A stretch of 64,000 bases of DNA from Podaxis mareebaensis (taxonomy: Eukaryota; Basidiomycota; Agaricomycetes; Agaricales; Agaricaceae). A program made the translations under genes and the position numbers. Where the stretch lies: contig JAEUWP010000599.1 of the NCBI GenBank assembly GCA_018524725.1, forward strand, positions 124,001 through 188,000, read 5' to 3'. Under the pieces are notes generated by a model. That model was not told the DNA's origin. It ran no database searches and worked only from the letters and a program-made list of their open reading frames with translations. This document shows, in pieces, positions 11,900 through 25,337 of this stretch (within the stretch, counting starts at the first letter, position 1; the number at the start of each line of letters is the position of its first letter).

Positions 11900-14824
11900 G
11901 GTACTCGTAGAAGTTACGGATCTATGCAGCGGTTAGGAGCGAAGCCGGGATTCTGCACGGATTGTTCATGGTCTTTGTATACACTTTTGCGACCTTGAGC
12001 GCTTAGTGGAAGTTGAAACAATATCTCTTGCGTAATAGGCAAGATATATAATTAAAAGATGGGACCAAGGGGGAGATGTGGGCGGTTGTTTGCCACCAAC
12101 CCGTTCAGGCCCTCGGTTACGATGTGTAATCTATTTTATCCTGTTTCTGCTATATGCGACTCTCTAATGAAAAAGGTGCTGTTGAGGGAACCGTAGATGG
12201 AAGGGCAAGAAGGCTGTTAAGCACGTATAAATGGAACACATGAGGACATAGTAGGAGGCTAAGCGAGTGAAAGCGGACCTCAGAACATGGTTCTGATGCC
12301 TACTCAACAATCAGCACTTCTTGGATACCGTAATCAGGGCCGATGTTCCGTATCCCCTGTGAATTCAATTCAAAGTCGAATCGAGCACCATAGAAACTTG
12401 TATCACTGATCTCAGTTGGACGTTAGGGGCTACCTCATGGCGATCCCTGGTATGGGAATCACCCTGAGAATTACGCGTGTTTAACCTACGCACAAATGTA
12501 CCAGAGCTGTAATGGCTGCATAAATTCAGATCAAAGATTAGATCCAGCTTTGTATTACGCGGGGCCAATGTGTCGAGACCACCTGGCACATCCCTGTGTT
12601 TGTCTTCATGATAAATCCATGACAGCTCTAAGAACTATCGAATCATTTGGTTGGGGACACATGATTTTGTACCGGGGCGACTTCTAGGTGCTGAGAAGGT
12701 AATACATACGCTCTGCGACTCGTTGGACGACTTTGAAGAGATCGATGGCATAGTTGATTATACCTCAAAAACGATAACTATCAAGCTATATTAACCCCAT
12801 TGGTCTGTAATCGTCAATACAGCGCCTACGAGGAAAGGTGAGCTCGGGGCTGGGAAGGTGTCCATAATATTGAAGATCACGGGTAGATCGGTGTGTACTA
12901 AGAGCGAATTGATACATGGGTGGATATTGCCTTCAGCTCCATCCAGTGGCTGTTTTGGCGGAAAGATAATGGGATGTAATATCTGGAAGCAACACGCGAC
13001 GGCAATAGCAACTTGAGCATGTTCGAGGAGGATGAGTGTCCCATCTGTGTTGATTGGCGACGTAGCCTAAGCGGCATGAGAAGCATTCCGGCGCCTGAAG
13101 TAGCGGTAAGGTAAGATTGATAATGCTCAAAGGGAATTATGAAAAGGAAGATCAGCCATGCAAGAGGGGACGGGAGTGGCGGACTAAGTCTCTTTGACTC
13201 CTGACAACCAGGTTGTGAAGTCGAAGGGGAACGCAGACGCTCCTCTCAGATCACGACACAGCTGATTTCCTATTGATGAATTAGACTATAGATATTTTAT
13301 TGAGGAGTGGTGAGTGGGAGAATGAAAGAGCTGCCGAAATCGAAACGGGAGTGAGCGGAAATATGGCTGAATAGGTAGGTGAAGAAGGGGAAATATTACT
13401 TTGTTGAGCGAATTGCCTGTGACAATCATTTTGGGCACGAGAAGTTATGTCTGGCTCGTCCCTCGCCAGGCGCAGGCGCGGCACTCGTAGAAAAGAACCG
13501 CAACAGTAAACTTAAAAGCTACCCCGGTCTTGCACGCTCACGTGTCCTCGCTCCCTGCCATTCTCTCCACTCCCATTTTATATCATGTTCTTTGAACAGC
13601 ATGTGTCCTCTCCTTCACTTTCAGCCATCCACGGACCCGAGGCAAGCAAAATTCCACCGACGCACCATCAAAGACGAGAAGGCCCCGCTAACCACACACG
13701 AACTATTCAAGACGTGGTGGTACGATGCTTGGGCACGAGAATAGGTTTACTAGGAAGGCGTTTTAGAGTGCTATGTATAAGCCCATTGAGGGTCAAAGGT
13801 GAAGCAGATCGCCGTAGCAAAGTGATGGAAGCGATGACACGGTGTATGTCCTTCTGGCCTCAGAAGCTTCAAACATCGTCAAATTAATTATGTGCATGAC
13901 TCGCCAGCGTGATGAAACACTTATTCAAAATGACAGGCTGCTGTCTTTTTTTCCTTCGGCAATTTAAGTGTGAGGACTAGCTATTACATACACTGGGCTT
14001 GAGTAAATAAATAATGCTATGTTTTAATTTGTTTTGAGTGTAGAATCCCGTAGAGGGCCACACGCTCGTGGGCGGGGAGGCGCGAGTTCAAGACTGACTC
14101 CGGCGCTAGTGAATGAATTCCGCGTGGGTCACGAGTTCGGGATGTACAAAGCGTGGGCTCACTACCGTCCCAGGCACTAGATGAACGGGCGCAGAATCCC
14201 GGAGGGGAGCCACGCACCTTGGATGGCTGTGTCGACGGAGGTGAAGGTGTAGCGAGGAGGATAGTTACCCAATGCCTATAGGGCCATTGCGGGCTTGAGG
14301 CGCAAATGAGAATGCCCCAGGGTTATTCTTGAGGATACCGGTGAAGGTCGCTATGGAGATTGGTTCCTCTCGCTCTCGGGGCCCTTTAATGAGCCGGCGT
14401 TCGTAGATGAGGTGCGCCCGCGTTTGTGATGACGTTCCACACCCACATGCATGAGCTTGAGGGCAGGACCGTACCCGATACTCCTCTATGGGCGCACGGT
14501 TAAGTATGGCCTGGACTGCTCGGGCACACGACTGAGGGCTGTTGCCTGATTCGCTTCCCACACACTTCTGTCAGCGGAATAAAACATATTTCCATTGCTC
14601 CCTTGCCGAGTATCCTCGATCCTCGTTCTCATCAAAAGCATAGAGCCTTACAATATAAATAACATTACGCTATCCAGCTACAACGGAGTATCTAAGTCAT
14701 CCGTAGAGCTTTTGAAATGCACATAATACCCATAGGTGGAGGAATTAGGAACCTATGATGCTAGCCCATATTCTTGACGGTCAAACATTCTGTTGGATCT
14801 ACCCCATCGACGCGAGGGAAATAT
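11900..14824. other. Intergenic spacer in cluster 1, no gene supported
   Basis: 2.9 kb between GTPase A and fusion gene B. Overlapping 60-120 codon open frames occur on both strands with no domain, signal peptide or splice support. At 14041-14215 there are imperfect GAATCCC...GGGG...CGC repeats related to those at 9119-9222. Confidence 0.45.
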
Positions 14825-17800
14825 TTAGACATCAGTTACCCACTTCGAACAAACTGGATCACCATCACTCACATGGGTCAAGATCCGATATGCACGTTGG
14901 TAATCAACTTCCTTGACCGACTTTGCTGCCATCATCTTCCAGAAAGTATGATTATCCTTAGCTCGGACTGAGATTTGGGAGCGGTCGTCCTGTAGTCCAA
15001 AGTTCTGAAAAAGCCGTTGCAATTCCTTGCAAGTCGGTCGCTGCTCTGGCATGTATTCCCAACAGCTCATCATGATATCCCACATCCGGTCGTCGATATG
15101 ATCGCGATCATCTGACCCGGGGCGCATTGGGACCTCTGTCCCTCTGATGAGAGCAGCAATAACCTGCGGACCTTGACGATATTGATAAAAGGGTTCTCTG
15201 CGCGTGAAAACCTGAAGAAAGTAAAACCTTAAACAGATTACCTGCAAAGAACCTGGAACCTGACATACCTCATAGCAAACACAACCGAGCGACCAAACGT
15301 CACTTTCTGGAGTAGGTGGTGCGTAGCCGTCGCCATCACCAGTAAATATCTCTGGTGCGTTCCACCGTATCGTCTCCATTAGCGGTCCAGTATATGCCTC
15401 CGCGTTCATTTCAACACGTGAGACAGGGAAATAACCAATCAAGGCTCGTTCACTGGAAGAGACTAGAATATTTTGCTACGCGAGGGTTTGTGAGCCCCGG
15501 ATTCCGTTTTCAAACGTTAACGAACATACTGCTTTGAGGTCTCCGTGCACAATACCAAGATCATGTAGGTAGCATAGCCCATTGATAATATCAGAGATCT
15601 TGTGACAAGAATGCGGCCGTTATTTGATGATTTCAATAGGGAGCATTAGTATACAAATCCCCTCACCAAAAGCATCCGGGGACTCTTAGAGTGTTTCTCC
15701 AGGTAGTCACGAAGACTCCCGTTCTCCATCCAGGGAGAAATGAGACAAATTCTTTGCAATTGTTGTTCAAAGTAGACCCCGTAGAATGGTAATATATGCT
15801 CATGGGAGAGATGAGCCCACAGTACGACTCCTCCGGCATGTGCCTATGAGATGCATATCAGGAACCTGAGGGTCATTGATATGAAGGATGACGACACTCA
15901 CTGTGACCATCTTGCTTCGGCACTGCCAGCTCTGGTAGACACGAACCACCTTTAGGCACACTTGTTGATTCTCGTATTCGCCTTTATAAATATCTGTGAG
16001 CCCCTCTCTATCTAACGGCTTCGAGGCATCGTATTGAACCCCTTGAAGCTCATAAAACCGTGGGAAGACGGAGGCTGTTCTCGCGAGCTTGCAGAGCAAA
16101 GATAAGGCTCGTTTTCGCTCTTCAGCTGTGAGGTTGTTCGTCTCACGAAGGATCTATCCAAGCGGTGAGTTGATTGGTCTATGACGCGGTGGACAAGTTC
16201 CCACATACAGCGCTGATAACATCAACAATGCATTGCGCATCTTCGCCTAGGAGCGCAATTGTCGCGGTCTTCTGCCTATCATCCACAACAATCCGAGATA
16301 CCAAATCTTGAATCTGTGCTCCTCGAACCTCAGAGGAAGTCGCCTCCAGCACAACATAATCTTCTTCCAATTCACCCGTTTTTCCCAATGGGTCGCTTGG
16401 CTGCCCCACCAATCCGTCTTGGGGCATAGGCCCAATATCTCGCAAACGATCCCACTCCGGGTCCTCTGGCGAAGGCGCAGGCCGGACACTCGATCCTGTT
16501 ACGGGTTCGATATAGGACGATTCTAGCTGTCCGGCACGTTCGTATGCCTGTTGCTGGTATCCAAGTACCTGCGTCTGTTGATGTTCTGGACGTTGTGCCT
16601 TGCGTTTCGCTATACGGAGGGCAACTTTGGGGTGGATCAGCTATGGTCACTGTAACAGTAAAGCATCCACTGACTACGATTCTTTATACTGAAGCTCCTG
16701 TGCACCCTTCCGAGCAGCGACGAGTCCAGCTGACGCATATCCTTCATGGCTTTCTCCCGCTCCTTCCGCAACTCGCTTAGTTCATTGAGGAGCATCACCA
16801 TAATCTCTGAATCCCCAGTTTTCGCCAATTCTTCCTTCATTCGTTTTAGTAGGTCGTTCTGCCTTTCAATTAGCTCCCCAAAAAGTCCATGGAGCTGCTG
16901 CCCAGCCTCGGTGCCCGGTAAGCTCTTTCCCTCATCCACGAGCTCCTCTTGGATCCTAACCAGCCGCCTCCTATATTCAGCGGAGACGAGATAGTCAAGG
17001 ATGTCCCAGGCAGAAGCCTGTGTGTTCCTGAAACGCCGAGTGTGTGATCCTCTGGCTATCATCTCTGCCCAATAATTTCTCGACAGCTCCCTCTCTCGTT
17101 GAACGCAAATGCCTTCTTCATCTCCACTACCGGCGTCTGGCCACATCGTCGTTGTAAGTATGACCTTCTCGAAGAAGTCTTCTCCACATAATTTCTTGAA
17201 CATAGTGAAGTTCTTCAGAGGTGTACCCGCCATACGATTGTCAGTTACCCGATGCAGATAAAGGATCCCAGAAAGTTTTAAGCCGCTCCGATGGCTGGAC
17301 AGGTATCAGTCGGTTTCAAGGATATAAGGTGAAACGATGCAAATTGCCCACGTACACGTCTCGTAGCCACTTCGCAATCTTCTTGAGAATGTCCAGATCC
17401 GACAGATACGTATCATCAAAACCAGGGGTGTCGACTAAGACGACATTGATACCGTCCGTAAATGTTACTCGTACCACATTGACTTCGCTGGTATACGATT
17501 GAAGGGTGTGTCCGACACCATTTTCCCGGCCTGTCACCGTTTGGATGAACTACATCTTAAATGAGTCAAGGAATGGGTAATGAAGAAGCCACTGGTCTCT
17601 TACTGTGCTTTTGCCAGCTCCCGTTGGGCCCATGACACTGGGTCGCAAAGTAAGACCGGTATGTTCACCAATCCCAGTAGCACAAACTCACGCAACAATG
17701 ATGTCCTCGTTGGTCAATTCTTCTCTTCGTACGGTGTCAACAGATTTAATAGTATAACCCACTCGTCGCCTGAAGCTTAATGGTTGCGATGGTGGCTCAG

Positions 17801-18091
17801 CCGTTTCTCTGGGCTCTTCTGAAACCCTCCGGCGTGGGTGAGTCTATCGGGTGATTATTGAATAGATTTGACTTGGCACAAAGTGGGTGCCGTACGTATC
17901 CACGGGTTTGCTTAAACCAGCTCCTAGCAACTGATAAAACGCTCAAGCTGTTGCAAATCGGGTTCCAAGAGGCAGTGGGAGGTTGTTAGAACGCTGATAA
18001 GTAACAAGGTGACAAGACGAATAAAATACCTTGAGGACTTTGATCGGTTGGTAGATCTGGATCGAGTGGACTGTTCTCGTTGAGGTGCCAT
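14825..18091 (-). CDS. Fusion B: P-loop GTPase joined to a tyrosine-kinase-like pseudokinase, 872 aa
   Basis: Twelve phase-consistent exons: 18091-18030, 17947-17896, 17843-17692, 17637-17604, 17549-17356, 17294-16678, 16624-16209, 16153-15902, 15843-15667, 15598-15530, 15475-15269 and 15211-14825. GTPase half: P-loop GPTGAGKS at 92-99, DTPGFDD at 140-146, LTTTMWP in the G4 position, and a charged helical region to about 370. A linker rich in Gln and Pro leads to the conserved helix LLGEDAQCIVDVI just before the kinase. Kinase half (about 510-870): the ATP-site Lys is kept (VCLK, K577), but the glycine loop is DREGLTDIY instead of GGGGFADVY, the alpha-C Glu position reads AHAGG instead of AREL, the loop is HGDLKAQN (670-677), and the DFG motif is replaced by YFP (690-692). 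Loss of the metal-binding Asp predicts a catalytically dead kinase. The reading frame is fully open, so this is a maintained pseudokinase rather than a broken gene. Function unknown. Confidence 0.87.
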
Positions 18092-19572
18092 GGTGGTATG
18101 AGACTCTGCAAAGTTATGGATAGAGGTAGTCGTCAAGAACGGAACTGGGACTGCGTATAGTGCCTCATGCCTTTCTATATGAATCCAGCGCCTGTTGCCT
18201 TGAGGTACTGTATCCAGCGTCCAGACAGTCAAAAAGTAGTGATGACAACAGCTTTTGTCCTCAGGACTACCAGGTTTAGGGAACGTTCGTGCTTACGATC
18301 ATTGCTATGGTATGGAGAGTTTTAGGAATACAAGGCATAGGCATCTGTAGTATAAGGGGTGCCGTATTCAGGCTAACCACCAACCAGCGCAAGCGACTCT
18401 AAATCCTTGAACCTCTCTGATACAAAGGGATTGACAAGCCGGGGGAAATGTTCGGAAGCTTATTCGGGAGCCCAGTGGTGTTCAATGAACATACGAAAGC
18501 GTCATTGGGGTGGATGCCGCCCCAGTTATTGCTGTTGTTTGTCTTTGCGATACATACTATTTTAGGCGTTCCGAACCTAACTCGAGATGAATGCCAGCCT
18601 ATGTATAAGTAAAGGCCCTTTTGCAAAGAGAAGACGGCGGGGATAACAATAAAAAGTGAGTGTCCGTTCCCTCAGATTTGTTCGTCAGGTCAAGAATAGG
18701 ACGTATTATTGTCAAGTGAAATGAGTAGTCCTAGGTGCATGGAAAAACTACGAGCCAAATTATCATAAAATAGGGAATAGAGCAGAGACGCAATCGCTAC
18801 TAAAGTCGGAACGTCGGGAGCGAGTCCGAATCTGGCGATATCGGGATGACGTACGACCAGGGGACATGTAGCTTTTTTTTATGGAGTGAGGCATACTATC
18901 ATTGATCACCTCTTGGCCACTTTTCAGATGTGCACGCTCTTCCCCCTTCGTCATGGCGTATTTTCCGTTGAAATCTCGCATACATATGCGGAAATGTCTT
19001 CGGTAAACGTTTATGAATTTTTTGGGAATTTATCTTGCCGGATGGCCATGTCGGAACAGTTCCGATGAGCACAAGTCAACTGAACCATCAGTTGGCCACC
19101 CAAACGTCACGGCTGTGTCACAGCCGAGTTGAGGCTCAGAGGCACTCGTGTACATAGGCGGAGTTCTAAATCATGCACCCCTTGTCACGCTCATATGCCA
19201 GTCCTCAAACTAATCCTGGTATTCCTCGAGTCCTTGTGAAGATATTGGGCTGAAATTGAGCAAACACACTCTCTGGTGTGGTTCCTACATCCATGCCAAA
19301 AACTGTGCCGAAACCTTCATGGGATCGGAAAAGATCTACGAAACTGATGGTAAAATCACTGCCTCAGAAGCTCACTTCCCGAACCATTATTTTTTTCCTG
19401 ACAGTACACAGAGAGTTTCTCCAAATATTTTTGTACAATCATGTTCTCTAGTATAAGTACTATATACATGTCAAGTTTGGGGAGACTATGTGCGAGAGAA
19501 AGAGAAGGACTGCAAGGTGGCCAACAGCTGATAGGGTGGCCAACAGGCGATCAATGATAGTACTAGTAATTT
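18092..19572. other. Intergenic spacer, no gene supported
   Basis: Upstream of fusion B. A 75-codon minus-strand frame (18399-18626) and some shorter ones exist, but nothing links them into a gene model. Confidence 0.45.
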
Positions 19573-20540
19573 GGATACCCTCAAGAGCCTGAGCTTTAGG
19601 TCGGATAAAAATTCCGTAAGCAACCGACCTATGATTATGGGGCGAGGCATAAATTATAATTCGGATACAGTCGACTCCGACATAAGCCGTACCTGTCATA
19701 ACCCATAACCTGTCATAACCCATAGGAGATCCCCAGGACAAAGTTGGTATGCAGGTGTTTTCAACCCATAACCCATAACTCCGTGACATCCCATAGCCCA
19801 TAGGCCCGTGCAGGCGAAAACCCACAGCGCCGGTGACTATTTATGGTATTTATTCCAGTTTGTAGTGTAATATTGGCATCATATTATGTACCAAACTCAA
19901 TGCAGTGTGCAGACTGGCCTATTGGAGGTATCGAGAACAGCTCTTCGGACGAGTTTTGCCCACCACGATGCCTGCTTCACTTGCTATATCACTGACTACA
20001 ATGACGATGATGATGACTGTGCACCCGAGCCACCTCCGCTGTGCACGAAAGATGTTCTCCAAGCATCGACAACTCTTAAAAAGGTACCTCGCAACAACAA
20101 ATCGTTCCTTTTCTCACCAGACGGAGTAGCTATTTGTCTCGCTGAGCCGAGCCGTTCGGTTGGGGAAGGTAGCGACACTGAGGGATACCCGTATCGATGA
20201 CTATTTACTCCGAAGAGTCTTTAATACCTTAGCAGTTTACGCAGTATGAGAATTAATGGTACATTCTACCTTAAATAACAATATTTTAATTGATTTTTGG
20301 CGGAATTATGGATCTCTCTTACAACCCATACTCTATCATAACCCATAGCTCAGACACCCGACAAAGTGCTATGGGTTATGACAGAGTCGACTGTACCTTC
20401 AAGAGTCTGAGTGGGATCGGACATCGGATGAAAATTCCGCGAGCAACCGATCTATGATTATGGAGTGAGGTATAATTCGGGTACCTTCAGGAGCCTGAGT
20501 GGGATCGGATAAAAACTCCGTGAGCAACCGATCTGTGACC
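19573..20540. repeat. Repeat island: three direct repeats plus CATAACCCATA motifs
   Basis: Three related copies of a 60-95 bp repeat lie at about 19573-19668, 20391-20482 and 20480-20540. Each holds the core GAGCCTGAG/GAGTCTGAG, then TCGGATAAAAATTCCG, then GAGCAACCGA and, in two copies, CTATGATTATGG. Between them, 19695-19800 contains many CATAACCCATA/CCCATAACCCATA units, and 20331-20386 forms an inverted repeat of the same motif. There is no coding capacity. It could be a degraded mobile element or local satellite; no terminal repeats or target duplication were found. Confidence 0.65.
20331..20386. repeat. Inverted repeat (19-nt arms, 18-nt loop)
   Basis: Left arm 20331-20349 (CTCTATCATAACCCATAGC) and right arm 20368-20386 are reverse complements with one mismatch. 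They are separated by 18 nt. The motif is the same CATAACCCATA unit that is scattered through the surrounding island. Confidence 0.75.
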
Positions 20541-21023
20541 TTCACATCCGTTCCACGGACCACTTGCTACACAAACGTCATGTCCACAGCCGTTAAGAAA
20601 CCACAAGATACTGCTGCTGGCATGCCAGAGCTGAGAGAGTCAATGTTTGCGGTTCGTGATACAACCTAGAAAGCGCGCACTGGACGGCACTCTTCGCGTA
20701 TTCAAGATGTACTGTCACGTCTTTGCGTGGTTTTCCGCTTGAAGCTGCCATGTGTCAACCAGTAAACCTCTTGTAGCGCAGGCAAAGTAGGCTGTAGAAG
20801 AATGACATTGTAATAGTACAAAAATGGATAGCATACAGGAGCGGAGACATAAGCTCCTGTACTAGTACATTTGTAAAAATAAGAGTTACAAACCCATCAC
20901 CCAAAGCAAAACTCAATTGCACGAGTCGTAAGGGTCGGTAAAGCCTCATAAAGCGTCGTGAACAGTCAACATGTAGTAAGCGTCAAATAATATCTGAACA
21001 TTGTTTTCTTCGGATGCAAAAGG

Positions 21024-22579
21024 TCAGCTCGAGGGCAACGCTTCGCGTCCCTTGTATCGTTGAGACATGCTGCCTGGCCGCCTTATGGTCCCTGTTTCAG
21101 GTTTGGATGTCAGTCACAAATTGTAAACCACATAATGTAATGACGAATACTGACTTCGTATTAGAATGGGAATCCGGCGTAGTCTCCCAGATAGTGATGA
21201 ATCCAGCCAACGCATGTCATTCATAGCTTTCTCTCGTTCTTTCCGCAACTCGCTCAGTTCGCCGAGGAGCGCCATCATAGTTTGTGGATCCCCTGCTTGC
21301 TCCAGTTCGCTCTTTATTCGTCCAAGCAGGTCATTCTGTCTCTCGATCAGTTCTCCGAAAATGCCATGCAGCTGTTTCCCAGCTTCGGTTCCCGACAACT
21401 TCTTTCTCTGCTCCACGAGCTCTTCTTGAATTCTGACCAGCCGCCTTCTGGATTCATCGGCGATAAGATGGTCGATAATGTCCCAGGCGGAAGCTTGCGT
21501 GTTCATAAAGCGCTGAGTAAGCGCACCTCTGCTAATCATTTCCCCCCAGTAATTCCTTGATAGTTCTTCTTCCCGTTTAACATAGATCTCCTCTTGATTG
21601 TTGCTGAGTCGGTCTTCTTCAATGCAGACCTCCCCGTTGTCCTCACTAGGCTTCGGCCACATGGTTGTCGTAAGAATGACCTTCTCGAAGAAATCTTTCC
21701 CGCATAACTTCTTGAACATAGTGAGATTCTTCAGAGGCGTACCCGCCATACGATTGTCGGTGATCCTGTGCAAATAAAGGACCCCCGCAAGTTTCAAGCC
21801 GCCCCGATGACTAGAAGGATATCGATCGGGTTCAGAATATTCGGGCTGGGGAGTGCGGGTTACCGACGTACGCATCTCGGAGCCATTTGGCAATTTTCTT
21901 GAGGACGTCCAAATCCGACAGATATGTGTCATCAAAGCCAGGAGTGTCGACCAGAACGACGCTGACACCATCCGTGAACTTTACCCGTACCGCAGCGACT
22001 TCACTAGTACACGACTCGAGGGTGTGGCCGACGCCATTTTTTCGACCTGTAGACGTTTGAATGAACTGCAATCACTGAGCGAAGAAATAGACGAAGAGGA
22101 GTGAAATTCCTTACAGTACTTTTGCCAGCTCCCGTCGGACCCATTACCCTGACATGGAAGGATAAGCTAGTATGTCTGCAATCTCACTGGGAATAACTCA
22201 CGCAATAATGATATCATCCGTCGTCAGTTCTTCTTTCTGCACGTTGTCGACGGCGGCAACACTGTACCCAGTTCGTCGCTTGAATTTCTGTGGCTCCCAT
22301 AACGGTTCTGGTGCTTCCTTGTGCTTTTTTTGAAACTTTAGGTGTGGGATAATCTATCAAAGTGTCAATGAGTGGCTCGTCTTAATACAATGCATTTTGT
22401 CATACGTATCCATATAATTGCTCAGAAGTTTTCTTAGCAAAGGATGCGACGCTCGATCTGTTGCGATTAGGCAGCGAGGAGCTGTTAGAACAGCGCCAAA
22501 CAACGAGGCGGAAACACTACCTCGTGGACTTTGAGAAGTTGGTGGACGTAGTATTGGCGGAACCTTTCCTGTCAGGCAT
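21024..22579 (-). CDS. GTPase C: stand-alone AIG1/septin-like P-loop GTPase, 404 aa
   Basis: Exons are 22579-22521, 22457-22406, 22353-22202, 22148-22115, 22065-21872, 21810-21155 and 21091-21024, giving 405 codons with consistent phases. The P-loop is GPTGAGKS (about 91-98), G3 DTPGFDD (about 139-145), and LTTTMWP stands in the G4 position. Compared with A and B it carries an insertion after TTMWP rich in Glu/Asp (EDNGEVCIEEDRLSNNQ). The helical region is followed by the shared phase-1 intron and then a 23-codon last exon unrelated to A's. No kinase is attached. It lies in the same orientation as A and B, so cluster 1 is a same-strand array of GTPase-type genes. Confidence 0.82.
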
Positions 22580-23618
22580 TGCTGGTACGATGAGAGTACG
22601 AAAGTGGATACAAGCAGTGGTCAAGGGAAAACGAGACATACACAGGTCCACCTCATGACTTTGTATCAACTTGTGACATGGGCGTTCGCTTGTGAGCGGG
22701 TATTATTTAGCATCCAGATGAAAAGGCAGTGATGCCAGCGTCATTTCCTATCTTCTGGAACTCAGGAAGCATTCAAACCGACCAGCAAGTTTAAAAGGAG
22801 GCCATCAATGATATAAGACGAGGGCAAGGATAAAGTTTGATCGTCCTCTAGATCGGCTTCTTGTCCAAAAAAATAGGAAATAATAACAATTGAACGATTG
22901 GACGTGAGCATGTAATGGGAAACTGGCGGGTTGTACTTCCGCTTCCCTAATACATCCGCTGACAAAACATCTAATAAGTACTGTATGAGGAAATCAGCCA
23001 TTCTCAGGCCCCAAACTCCCGTGTCGCAATGCATAACCTGAACCCTGGTTCCCGGCAAGTAGCACACTGTAGGGCACAGCCAAGAGAATAGTGTCAATAT
23101 AAACAAGCTGATTTCATATCGATTTGCCCAACACCTTCCCCTCGGCGCCGAGGGTTGTAAACCTCCTGAAGACGGGAGCCTGAGTGTTGTTGAGATTGCA
23201 ACGCTCAGGCTTTGACTCGTCAAATATTATTTGTAATTATGGGTGATTTGGAACATACTGAGGCGATTACTAGTAGGCAATCGTTCGAGAGTCTGGCACA
23301 GTTTCCCTAGTGTCGTCTTACCCAGCGCGCGCACATCTTTCATGGATTCCCCGATTAGGCCCCAATTGAACCACAAAGTTATCACCCGGGTTTGACGCCC
23401 CGCAATTGGATTCCTGGTTCACAGCATGATTTGGACTTGTATGGATCACTCTGTAGAGCCGATAACAGGAAGGCGATCAATACCCAGAACGGCATCCCAC
23501 GTATTCCAGAACCTTTGACCCTCTTTAGCAGTTCCGACCCAAAATGAGACTTCTTCTCTTCACTGGCGCTTCGATCCCTGGACGCATTAGCCTCATGAAA
23601 ACGAGTTCCCCGAAATAA
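22580..23618. other. Intergenic, no gene supported
   Basis: Upstream of GTPase C. A 153-codon minus-strand open frame (22762-23223) contains a hydrophobic stretch but no signal peptide start, splice support or recognised domain. Confidence 0.4.
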
Positions 23619-23997
23619 TCAACCCCGCATAGGTATTTGAAAGATGGTCAGGTTGGTGCACTTGGTGTTCAATTGTCGGGCATGCATTGTGGGCCAAGGA
23701 TTCCAACCGGCTTCAAAAATCAACTCGATGACTAGGCAACGTCTGGGTTCACCGTTCCGGTGATGGGGCAGGAGCCTCACTGTATACGTTCCGCGGGGCC
23801 AGTTTGAAGTCATCCCGAAAGTGAACTCGTCAGACATGTTATATTTGTTATCGGAGGCAGGGGTGCCCGCCATCTACAGTGCTCTTCAGGGCTGATGACA
23901 TTCACAGTCACGAGGTTAACTCGAAAGTCCCTTGACCCGGATCGGCCAGACGTACGCACAATTGACATTGCCCTGTGCCAGTTGTTTCATCTGGCAT
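23619..23997 (-). CDS. Weak small hypothetical protein, about 98 aa
   Basis: Two exons are possible: 23997-23956 and 23873-23619, joined in phase 0 through GTACGT and CTGTAG. The downstream exon reads as a plausible folded stretch (NWPRGTYTVRLLPHH, then CLVIELIFEAGWNPWP). The start may lie further upstream. No family recognised. Confidence 0.28.
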
Positions 23998-25337
23998 ACG
24001 GGAGCTAACGTGCCGTCTGAATATCAGTGATATAGACTTAGTCCCTTTGCCTTTGTATCATCATCCGTAGCACACGCGACAACTTGAGTCAACAAATTTT
24101 GGGAGGTTAATTATCCATTGATTGCTCTGGCCGCACATGTTTGTTAGCGACCTAATATTTGCGTTCACTTGAGATATCCACTATCTATTGCAGTGGAAGA
24201 CACGTAAAGAAGTGGGAGTTTACCGGGAGGATCAGGCCAAGCTAATCGACCGGGGGAGCTGGCCTGCCTTCAGAGCTTCAGCTCTGAGAATCGGGATAAA
24301 GCGGAATTGTGACACTGAGGTCGCGGCCCCATGACGCTTGTGCGGAGTCAACGGGACGTTTCAGGATAAAATGCTGCAAAGGCTGCCTTGTGGTCTCTCT
24401 CTGTATCCCATGCAGGTGACTCGTGTCATGTGCGGTTATTCCCTTGACTGGCCAAACCGCGATAAGCGTTAAACTCGCCTTCATCCTACTTCCTAACCTA
24501 ATCTGAGACATCCGATGTAACTCAATCGCGTAGATCGGGCAAGCATCCCTGCTTACACCAGCGATTCGACCCTGCCTATTAATGCAACACCACAGCAGAC
24601 AATGCACCCTGCTTGGCGTGATAGCAAGCGCCACAACATATTCGTGAGTATATCTCAACACCAACGCTGTTCTCCGCTGGGGTGCCGTCCCCGAGTCCGC
24701 ATTGTCAATTTGTCTTGAGTTCGTCAATGCTAGAAGTCGAAAATGGGTATGTCGTGCTGGGAACGTTTATGCGTTGCTAGAGGTTTCATTCATGGATATT
24801 TACTGATAATTGGTTGCATGCCTTGAGTGTCGAGCCCTTCCAAATCCCTCGTTGGAGTTCTCCCAGCAACGGGCATTCTGGGCTCATGCGTTGAAGAACA
24901 CTTTCATATCGGCCGTCTCAGAGCCTTGGCCATATCCCTTACTTGTACGTGATCTAGTGCGCTGTTCTCCTCTCTGGCGCTCTGGTACTCCTCCTGAAGT
25001 TGCTGTTGCTGCAATATTTCCTCAATGCATCATTTGTCACTTGGCGTCCCAAGTTGCATCATCAATTTCGCCATCCTGAGCTCGAGACGCCTTCACCTTA
25101 TCCTTGTCACCCAGGTTTGCTTGGTCGGTCACTATTCTATCTCTAGAATTTGCACCGGCCGGAAGTCAATGGTAATCCTGGCTTGAGTTTATACTTTCTG
25201 TGATCAATTTATGGACATCCTCATTATGGCTGTGCTGGTTATTTTGGCCCCTGCTACTGATGCCGAAGAGGCTATTAGATTCCGCATGACCCGACCTGCA
25301 TGATACAATCACTGGGCAATGTCACCCGTCGTGAAGC
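23998..25337. other. Intergenic, no gene supported
   Basis: Contains a 149-codon minus-strand frame at 24278-24727 and an 89-codon plus-strand frame at 24810-25079, neither recognisable. The right end probably holds the promoter and possibly a missed first exon of the membrane protein gene that follows. Confidence 0.4.
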
